Shown in pieces: positions 56,105 through 64,000 of a DNA stretch of 64,000 nucleotides. The translations under genes and the position numbers were made by a program. This DNA comes from Bolinopsis microptera (taxonomy: Eukaryota > Ctenophora > Tentaculata > Lobata > Bolinopsidae): the NCBI RefSeq assembly GCF_026151205.1, contig NC_087074.1, positions 19,636,740-19,700,739 on the forward strand. The letters are read 5' to 3'. The notes beneath the pieces are model-generated. The model was not told where the DNA came from, ran no database searches, and worked only from the letters and a program-made list of their open reading frames with translations. Position 1 is the stretch's first letter. Each line of letters begins with the position of its first letter.

Positions 56105-58490
56105 TTAACATTTAACCTGAATCGAATTTCAACTGAAACGAATATAATCTAAGTTTAAATTAAGTCTATTGTCTAATTAATGGCTTGCAACAGGGAGCAG
56201 TATGAAAATCACACAACCCAGCACATAGAAACTACACTAAATGACACAAATTTAAATGACAACTCGCAATTACTGACTACCAATATAATAACCGCTCGCA
56301 TAACTACCCCCACTTAGCGTAGATAAGCAAGCATTTCACTGCCGCTAAATTCTTTTTCCATACATTAATCTCAATCGCGCACTCATAATTACTGTAAGCG
56401 CTGAGTTACCGGCCAAAATCATTAATCACTGATGGTAAAATTTTGCACAAAATTTTAAAAACAATAGTCCAAGCTGTTCAGTGCAATTCTAAACTTCTTA
56501 ACCTATAGGTTATGGATGTGTAATATCATGTGTAGCGTGAAGCGTTGTGTTTTTTAAATCTGTAGTTCATAGTACTTCATGATCACAGTGTACTTTTTGA
56601 TAAACCGTGTGCAGTGCCCTTTCCAGAGGGTTTTTTTAAAAGAATTCTTTAACGTTACTATTTTCTATCATACTGTTGTTTGTATAATAATTTGAGTAAA
56701 CATTAATCGATAAACCCGCTCGATTCCCAATAAAAAAAATCACATCTACTCCATCATAGGGGCAGGGATGAGGTTATAAGAGACTTCTGATAGTGGTTTC
56801 TCATATTTGCGGTCCATTTTTTTTCCTCTGTACCCTCGAGAGCAATGAGTGTGGTTCTTAACATTGGCGAAATCTATTCTGTCCTCACAAAAGTCTTACC
56901 AACACATCGCATACCACTCTCTTTTTCCTTTTTCCTGGAGATGAGTCTGCTACTCTATTTACCAAATCGCTTACATTCATTGGACATGCCTCCAGTTGTG
57001 AGAAATTACAGCCGGGGTGGAAAGTGGCCTTCCTCTACGATCACAACACTCTCTCCAAGTACTCATCCTTCTTCCCTTCCTCGTTCTCTTCGTATACTCT
57101 TGAAGAGTTTTGGTCCTGTTTGATAAGCTAATGGGGTTGAAACCCCATATGTCAAGAAAGGTCTTATCAATGAGTCCAAACTCCTCGAGCAGATACGTCA
57201 AGCCGAGCTTGGGTCACCTGTTATAGTCTTGGGGTGAGAGGCAGTCACCCACATTTACCTTCTGTAGCTGGGTTCGACTTCACATCATGACATACCTCAC
57301 GAAGGAGAATTTGCCAATGTGTCTCTTGATGTTGTGTGGGACATTATCACGTAGCCCCTAGCTTACAGGTGAGACGGTGGTCAAGATCACGTGTTTTCCA
57401 CATCCACAAGTGATGGGAGGTTTTTGGTATCCACCACTGTAGCGTAAGCAGACACTGTCCACGAAACATCCTCTTTGTTCAGAGTGTACCATACTGCTCA
57501 AGTGGCAATGTGTAAGAAGTCCCAACTGATGCTCTTTTCTCTTGCTGCAATAGGAGTGCTCTCTTAGGAGTGCCCACATCTTACCAGCTAAGCTTAAGAC
57601 TTGGGGGGCTGTGGAGCTCGGATTCTCAAATTTTTTGATCATGTCTTTCCCTGATTTGCTTGAGTTCTGGATGCAGTGTATCTTCCTGTTGGTACTACTA
57701 TGGAATCGCTTCTCTTATAGATGTGCAGAAAGCCCAGGAGTCCATACACCAAGTTCTCGAATCATACAAAGTTGTGTTTTAAGTCTTCATGGCAAAGAAG
57801 TAAACCGCTTTGCGCTCTCATACTCTAGAGGGTAAGAGATATGTTTTTATTCTTCTCCTTGAAAAGCTAATACAATCATTTTAATGGGAGAGTATTTGAT
57901 CACCTTCTGCAAACCAAGAGCCACTTTGGTCTACTTCTGTGAGGTGTCTCAGCTACTGTGGTTCGGGTTATTACCCCTCCCCTTTAAAAATCAAAACGAG
58001 ACCCCTGACTATTAATCCTGGGTTAGTGGCTCCAGACGTGGTGAATCGGGTGCTATTGAAACTCTTACAGGCTTTTGCTACTTTTGCCAACTGCTTCTGT
58101 TAAAGTATTGCCCTATATCTGGAACCGAAACGCAATAGTTATAATTTCCCCTCAAGTCAGCCTGCTAATTTATCGTTCCTCTTATCCAATGGAAAATAAT
58201 TGAACTTTCATCAGTCACTAATAAGTGTTCACTAAATCATTTGGTAATTTTATGCACTGTTCCGCAAGTTTCACTATGCGCACCGTGGCTTAAGTTGCAA
58301 TCACTAGTTATAAAGAATAAATAATGCCCCTTTTCCTGCGACAGCTGTTGCAAGGATTATCACTCTCAGTGGCTAACAAAAGAATCTTACAAACTTGTAT
58401 ATTTATGAATGCTATGATTAACTTATTACATTGTGTGAATGTGCCACCTTTGTCTTCCAAATGCAGGATTGTGACTTCTTTTTATAATCT
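56105..58490. other. Unassigned region with worn open frames
   Basis: On the minus strand, 57642-57358 (Cys/His-rich; GGYQKPPITCGCGKHVIL) and 57201-56977 (LEEFGLIDKTFLDIWGFNP) look like pieces of one decayed protein in shifted frames. I do not recognise it. A 74-codon frame at 58497-58721 begins with a hydrophobic segment but is otherwise unsupported. Confidence 0.35.
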
Positions 58491-58859
58491 AGCTCAATGA
58501 CACAGTTCGCAGTAAACCACTTAGCATTTGTATCGTTATTAGCTCTTTCAGCAATCATTATCCTGCTAAGTGTTTTACACGGGGTTAACAACGCCACGCT
58601 ACTAAACTTGATGGATTTTTTTTTGTCTCCTGTAGAACCTTACTACACGCAGTGGAAAAGTATATACTGCAATGGAGGTTTGAAAGCTCATGAAAGCTGT
58701 GAAACTCTCGTCTTCCTCTGATATCAACCAGGGGATTCTAAAAAACTGCGTAAGGGTCCGCTTGTAATTTCCTCAGCAACATAGTGATTTTAAAATGGAC
58801 AGTACAATATAAACCTAAGCAAGTCTGCTTCCAGCAACAAGATCAGATGAAAACAGCTA

Positions 58860-59350
58860 ACAGATAAGACAAGCAAAAGCAGCTGATTAACAACTGCAGG
58901 ATCAGATCGACCTCGGTGCAGAAAACTGTAAAAAGTTGGGCAGATGTCGTCAAGAAGAACAGCGCCCTATCAGCTTACAGCAAACAAATGTGAAAGAAGA
59001 AGCCGTGAGATCATGAATGAGGAAGAAGAAAGATCAAGAAACTTGATTATCTACAACGTTAGGAGAGGAAAGAAGGGGAGCGCGCAGTGGGAAGGACGTA
59101 AAACACAAAGATATTCTTCCAGCCTTTATTTAGTTAAATTAGTTTTTCAGATGTGACAATAGACTAAGGAAACGCACACAACCTAAAACAAATGTAGAGT
59201 TTAAGACAGTTTATCTTGCACCGGATAGGACAAAGGAGCAGAGAAGGCTACACAGTGGACTAGTCAAACAGATGAAAGAACTAATTTAAAGCAGGACAAT
59301 AGCAAGCGTTATTTTATCAGAGACAATAAAGTTAATTGTGTTAGCCTTAT
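58860..59350 (+). pseudogene. LINE ORF1 (gag-like) fragment, second copy
   Basis: Decayed relative of 40310-40874. Recognisable pieces are VQKTVKSWADVVKKNSA, EEERSRNLIIYNV, FKTVYLAPDRTKEQRRLHSG with LVKQMKE, and KRYFIRDNKVNCV, scattered over shifted frames with stops. Confidence 0.65.
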
Positions 59351-60087
59351 CTACAAGTACACTGACTTGTTATCAGAATTTATGAAATGTTATATGTTAT
59401 GTTCATATTCTTTATCTACGTGCTGATATTATATAGTTTGTTTTACATAGTATGTATTTAGTGTAAGTTGTGGCTGTTGATTTCTATAAACCGTTTTCAA
59501 CAAGTTTTTACAAATGCAGGATTTTGTGTGGAGATTTAGGTAGAATAAAGAACTGTGGCTCAAATTTTATTATATTTAGGTCAAGGCATAATACTATATT
59601 TAGGTATTTAGGTCAGCCATGATCCATTGAGCTCGCAGGACTGAAAGTCCTTGTAAAGCAGGTCTGGCTTAAATTGTAAGTAGGTGCAGGTTGTTTCATT
59701 TCCAAGGATAGCAACTTTATTTTGTTTTAAATAAATTGTGTATACTGCTCAAAAGCCCCTATGGGTGGCCTTCGGGTCTTTCAATCAATCACACACAACT
59801 CTAACGTTATACTGCAACATCATTATTCTAAAGATTTCATGTACAGTGCTTGAACTTCACCTTGTTTTGTCATTTCAGTAAGGTCCTAGCTCTTATAGGG
59901 TTCACAACAGGCGTTGTTGTTAACTAATCAGCAGACTATCTGAATGATGTAACGCTAATTTGATTCTAATTCTAATTCAAGTTACTATCCAATTACTCAA
60001 GGAAGGAATAATGGGTAAATAATTTACTCAAAAGTAAGCCTGGTTGGCCATGCTGCTGCCCTTCTATTCTTTTTGTTTTACTTATTT

Positions 60088-60747
60088 ATGGCTGATAACT
60101 ATCTGTTACTCCAATCCTTAACTTCAATTTCGTCTAGTAGTATGGTTACAACTGAAAGGAAAAGAAACAACCCTCTTAAGCTCCTTGCTGAAACTGGAAG
60201 ACGTGAACAGCCAAGAACCCGAAAACGAAACAAAGGAGAGGATTCGGTTGACAACAAAAATGGCAACCAAATTATCTTGTTCTTTAGTCCCGGCCTAAAA
60301 GAAAAACTTATTAAGGATAGGGATCTGATCGTGGCAAAAAAGTATTTGGTGAAAATACCCTCGAAAGTGACCTGTGAAATGATATTCAAAGAGTTTCTCT
60401 ATCATGAAAATCAAGAAAATTCGATCTACTTCAGTAATGGTGTATCTCAAGATATGATTAGTGGAATCAGGACTTACTTTAATCATAGATTCATCGTTGA
60501 ACTACTTTACAAGCCAGAACTACCTCAGATCAAGAACTTGGCTGGAAAAACAGTATTCACTGAGATTTATGGTTGCGAACATTTGTTGCGGTTGATGACT
60601 TGTATTGGAAAACTCATTTCACCTAATGAGTTTGATGAATGTGGGTTTAATATTCTTCAGATGCATTACCAGAGATTTTTGGAATTCATTGATGTTAACA
60701 GAGATACCTACATGCCTGGAGATAATTATTTTCAGGTCGTTCAATGA
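60088..60747 (+). CDS. MRG-domain protein (MRG15/MORF4L family), intronless
   Basis: 219 aa from the first ATG (60088); a second in-frame ATG at 60142 (MVTTERKRNN) is also possible. After a basic N-terminus (RKRNNPLKLL, RTRKRNKGE) comes an MRG domain: LKEKLIKDRDLIVAKKYL with VKIPSK, ISGIRTYFNHRFIVELLYKPELPQ (family: GI.EYFN...LLYKFERPQ), TEIYGCEHLLRLMTCIGK (family: YGAPHLLRLFVRIG), then the end helix YQRFLEFIDVNRDTYMPGDN. MRG proteins are nuclear scaffolds of Tip60/NuA4 acetyltransferase and Sin3 deacetylase complexes. No chromodomain is present, and the whole MRG domain is one exon, as in vertebrate MORF4L2, a retrocopy. AATAAA follows at 60838. Divergence is high but the frame is intact. 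Confidence 0.85.
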   Translation: MADNYLLLQSLTSISSSSMVTTERKRNNPLKLLAETGRREQPRTRKRNKGEDSVDNKNGNQIILFFSPGLKEKLIKDRDLIVAKKYLVKIPSKVTCEMIFKEFLYHENQENSIYFSNGVSQDMISGIRTYFNHRFIVELLYKPELPQIKNLAGKTVFTEIYGCEHLLRLMTCIGKLISPNEFDECGFNILQMHYQRFLEFIDVNRDTYMPGDNYFQVVQ

Positions 60748-60837
60748 TTAAACCATGGAAACTACAATTAACTGAACCTTTTCTGTTTAAATTATGATAC
60801 TTATAATTGAGTTGATCGACAAATGCAAATGTACCAT

Positions 60838-60843
60838 AATAAA
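60838..60843 (+). promoter_or_regulatory. Poly(A) signal AATAAA of the MRG gene
   Basis: Canonical hexamer 91 bases past the MRG stop codon. Confidence 0.55.
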
Positions 60844-60849
60844 TTATTA

Positions 60850-61665
60850 CCTGAGAACGAATAATTTGGTTAACGGCTAGACATCAAATTGTCGCCTGTA
60901 TTTAAATATTTCATGTATTCTGAATTTCCGAAAATAAAGGAGTTTGCAGCACAATACAACTGGTAATTATTCGCTTTAAATGTCAGAAGTAGGACTATGA
61001 AACTAATTATTCGGTAAAAATGATCATAACCCAAATTAATGAAATAAATATTAATCAGCACGTTTTAGATTTTTCTAAGCAAGCTTTGACAAGCTATCCA
61101 GCTCTGCTGAAATGCTCCATTGGTTTTCTAACCCCATATATTCAGCAGCAGTGATGTGGTTGCAAGTTATTAAAACTACAGAAGAGCAGTTGAAGATGAG
61201 GTGAAATTACACCTCATCTACTCTGTATGAGTGCTGCTAATCATGTAAAGAACGGTGTAAAGGGGGATCCAGATTGCGAACATGGTGAAACCTTCAATGT
61301 CACCAGTATAAAGCAGAGTCTGGTCAGTATAATTACTTTTCTGTATTGGTAGTTATGTGATCCATCATTAGAATAGATATAAGGTACCTTCACATAATTC
61401 TATGTGAATAGTGTACATTTGAAGACTGCCAAGATTATTAGATTAGTGATATTTAAATTAGGTAATTGATGAAACCGCGAATCTGATCCGTGAGGCTTGA
61501 TGCCGACTTGATATGGAATGTGCAATGTGAGCTCAAATTACATATTCCAACTGAAAACAGTTTATTCATATATTGCATCCATGAATTTGAGTAGATCTCA
61601 TAAATGTAATAAAATTATTGTTAAAATATTACAATGATATAAAATTATTGATTTTATAACAGAAC
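60850..61665. other. Unassigned intergenic sequence
   Basis: Nothing recognised. Confidence 0.4.
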
Positions 61666-61669
61666 TCAA

Positions 61670-61759
61670 TACAGTAAAACCCCGATTTACCATAAACCCC
61701 GATTTACTGCAGCTTTTTCCTTTCTCCCAAACTCTGCGGTAAATCGGGGTATAACTGTA
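61670..61759. mobile_element. 86-bp pogo/Tigger-like mini-MITE
   Basis: TA at 61670-61671 and 61758-61759 flank a tiny element with ends CAGTAAAACCCCGATTTACC and (inverted) GGTAAATCGGGGTATAACTG. CAGT...CCCCGAT termini with TA duplication resemble pogo/Tigger elements. A related, worn copy is at about 46280-46385. Confidence 0.7.
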
Positions 61760-62209
61760 TTCAGTTCCGAAAGTAACATATTGACACATTTATTTCAGTT
61801 ATCTCCCGCCTATCTGCACACCAACAGCACAAGTCATACTTGGGCATTTTCCGCAGTTGCTGAACTTATAGGTATGTCAGATCATTGTTGTATTCGCAAA
61901 ACGTTGCAACAAATCTTAGTCATAGATATTTTAAAGATCAATAATCTAATTAAACTCGGGGCTTTTTGATACGCAGCAATGTTAGCGACGTATTTCTTGC
62001 CAATTTTTCGCGTATTTCGACTAATATATAAGATTCTCATGAATTTATTTTTTATTTCCAAATTCAAATAAATTTTACATCAATCTGTTACAATTACATT
62101 GACAAAATACAAAAACGTATCGAGAATATATCTATTTATATTTAAAACTTGACGAAAAAATCCATAATTTCTTCAGTATAACAGAGGTAGATGATGTATA
62201 GAAATTAAA

Positions 62210-62860
62210 ACATAACTGATCTTTTAAATTTCCTCGAACAAAACTTTCGACTAGCGGGTTTCTAGTATCTCTACTATAATTCAGAGAATTATTTTTGTCT
62301 GTACGACCGCCCACGTGCAAATTAGATGAAAAATAGGAATTTAGGTAACAACCAAAACGTTCCATAGCAACGGTGTTTTAATTCACACATGCACGTTCAA
62401 AGATTGTTTTAACGTCATTTTGATCGGTTTTGTGGTAATTACGTTGTGTTTAAAGTGTTTTATATTTAAATCGGCTGTATCTTCGGTTGGGATGGATATT
62501 TTTTGATGCGATTAAAACTTTCTTTCAAAGAATACTACTAGCTTCGTCCCTGTGACCACGGGCTTTCTAGTCAATATTATAATTCAAAAGATTCTTTTTG
62601 TCTGTCTGTCTGTACGACCGCCCACGTGCAAATCATATGAGAAATAGGAAGTTGTATAGTAACCATAGTAACGAGTATTGTTACACGCACGTGCACGTGC
62701 AATGATTGTTTTAACGTCATTTTGATCGGTTTTGTGATAATTACGTTGTGTTTAAATACTATTAGTTTACACATAAATCGGCTGTATGTTCGGTTTGGAT
62801 AAATATTTCTGTATGTGATTTATTTCAAAGAATACTACTAGCTTCCTCCCTGTTACCATG
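62210..62860. repeat. Two tandem copies of a Helitron-like repeat (about 307 bp)
   Basis: TTTTTGTCTGT...ACGACCGCCCACGTGCAAAT at about 62289 recurs at about 62597, and GATTGTTTTAACGTCATTTT and AATACTACTAGCTTC recur in both. Each copy ends with a CTAG-containing boundary (GGGCTTTCTAGT). Head-to-tail arrays and CTAG ends are seen for Helitron relatives; no helicase or Rep gene is here. Confidence 0.5.
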
Positions 62861-63324
62861 GCTCACGTTTTTCTCTCTCTTCGCTCTCTCTCTTCCATTA
62901 CTGCATATTATGTAGCGTTGGTACATGAATCATAATTAGGTAAGCCGCAAGTAATACTATAAGTATAAGCTTATTAGGGGTGGAGGGCACTTGATTGCGG
63001 TCTGTTTGGACTTTGGACTGTAGAGAGAGTTCATCGTATGTGCGGAGTTAATAAGGGTTAATTTCTAAAACGATTTAAATACAAATGGAAAGCGGTTCAA
63101 GACGGGAGTGATGAGGTGTAATAGTCGTGGTACAGGGTGTACGGACCTTATGATCATGGAATGTGGTGCCTAATAATGACTTAATTATCCACGAGAAAGA
63201 ACTGATTATGCAATAATATGTTAAGTACTATTGGATACATGAGGGAACTCCGAATAGAATTGCTCACCTAATGGGGGTTTTGACTCATCGGGTAAATACT
63301 CCTACCCTTTTTAACTGCGGCAGT

Positions 63325-63356
63325 GAAATTCCGGCCGAAGGCCGGGTTACGCTAGT
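63325..63356. mobile_element. Helitron-like 3' terminus
   Basis: A perfect GC hairpin CCGGCC-GAA-GGCCGG is followed six bases later by CTAG and then T, which is the classic Helitron 3' end (hairpin, short gap, CTRR|T). The 5' TC end was not pinned down, so the element's length is unknown. Confidence 0.45.
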
Positions 63357-63359
63357 ATT

Positions 63360-64000
63360 AATAATAATTTAATATTGTATTTATGTTAGATACAGCCATA
63401 CTCTGTTGAATACATCCCATCTCGTTCGATCTTGGAAATTATGCAACTGAAGACCGGGTTAGCAATTCTTATTAATTTAATGTAATATAACGCTAAATTA
63501 TTTTTTTCCGGTTTTTTATTCGAATAAATAAGTTCTGCATGAACCAGTAACGGACCAATTTAAACTGTGACATAATTATTTGTTTAACAAAATTAGATAT
63601 GCTTCCTCCCTGAAAATCAGCACTGGACATAATATTATCTCAAAATAGGCAATATCAATATAATTAGTTTGATCATTTAATTTAAATTAAATCAAATATC
63701 ATTTAATTTGGCATATTATTCACTTTATGAATCCAAATCTAATCTTAAACAATAATCTCAGAATGTGTGTCTGTGTGTGCACGTTTAATTTCGGAGCGGA
63801 TTAATCAAGAAAATGGTTAGAGTTATGGGACTGGTTTTTTCGGTATAGTGCCGAGAAAAAATGATAAAGGTTTTTTAAATCGGTCGGTGGTAAGTGGTTT
63901 AATTGATGGTTTTGTACCACAAATGTGACATAAAATGGCTCACGTTTTTCCCTCCTCGCTCTCTCTCCCATTACTACATATTATGTAGCGTTGGTAGTTG
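63360..64000. other. Unassigned right end of window
   Basis: AT-rich. 63932-64000 repeats GGCTCACGTTTTT ... ATTATGTAGCGTTGGTA from 62860-62925, so the Helitron-like repeat family continues past the window. Confidence 0.5.

Noticed and set aside
1-64000. CRISPR arrays, bacterial operons or integrated prophage
   Set aside because: Introns, a pol III tRNA gene and LINEs show a eukaryotic genome; the direct repeats present lack unique spacers of even length.

Overview
This window looks like a stretch of an AT-rich genome of a ciliated, non-vertebrate animal. The reasons are spliced genes with GT-AG introns (a Derlin and a class A GPCR), an outer-dynein-arm assembly factor (DNAAF9), an MRG-domain chromatin protein, a eukaryotic tRNA-Gly with internal A/B boxes and a pol III T-stretch, scattered CCCTAA (TTAGGG-type) repeats, and many animal-type non-LTR retrotransposons. 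The phylum cannot be fixed from the sequence. Host genes are sparse; most of the window is mobile-element DNA, repeats or sequence I cannot assign.

Layout. 1-5.6 kb: 3' end of a LINE, a hairpin repeat, facing G34/C36 homopolymers and a 54-bp minisatellite in two blocks. 5.8 kb: tRNA-Gly(GCC), minus strand. 8.4-10.1 kb: complete five-exon rhodopsin-like GPCR, minus strand (411 aa). 10.9-19.2 kb: repeats with telomere-like tracts, a degenerate tRNA-Leu-like sequence, a 526-bp-offset duplication and a near-perfect TTAA-flanked foldback MITE. 19.9-22.1 kb: complete five-exon Derlin-2/3-type gene, minus strand (251 aa), with an 8-bp-TSD MITE just upstream of its last acceptor. 22.6-23.8 kb: TA-flanked inverted-repeat element. 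24.1-27.3 kb: DNAAF9/Shulin homologue with a single uninterrupted coding exon, minus strand.

29.0-34.6 kb: nearly complete CR1/L2-like LINE. Its ORF1 joins an AlkB-type 2OG-Fe(II) dioxygenase domain to an SGNH-hydrolase domain; its ORF2 (endonuclease plus reverse transcriptase) is broken by one in-frame TAG. 35.3-43.7 kb: relics of a GIY-YIG retroelement, a Cys-rich ORF, a second TA-flanked inverted-repeat element, a MULE-type transposase, a LINE ORF1 fragment and a 5'-truncated RNase H LINE with clean 14-bp target duplications. 44.6-45.5 kb: possible two-exon secreted protein. 48.3 kb: 30-bp minisatellite. 49.6-55.4 kb: a second CR1/jockey-like LINE, minus strand, split by a 1,994-bp TA-flanked element that itself carries a TTAA-flanked MITE, a three-level nest. 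60.1 kb: intronless MRG-domain gene without a chromodomain. The right end holds a pogo-like mini-MITE and Helitron-like repeats.

The main observations are (1) the AlkB + SGNH ORF1, and (2) three TA-flanked, non-coding elements of unrelated sequence built to one plan: TIRs that run into an internal motif repeated many times, facing one way in the left half and the other way in the right half. The host genes shown here (ER-associated degradation, dynein-arm packaging, a receptor, a chromatin scaffold) do not form an obvious functional cluster.
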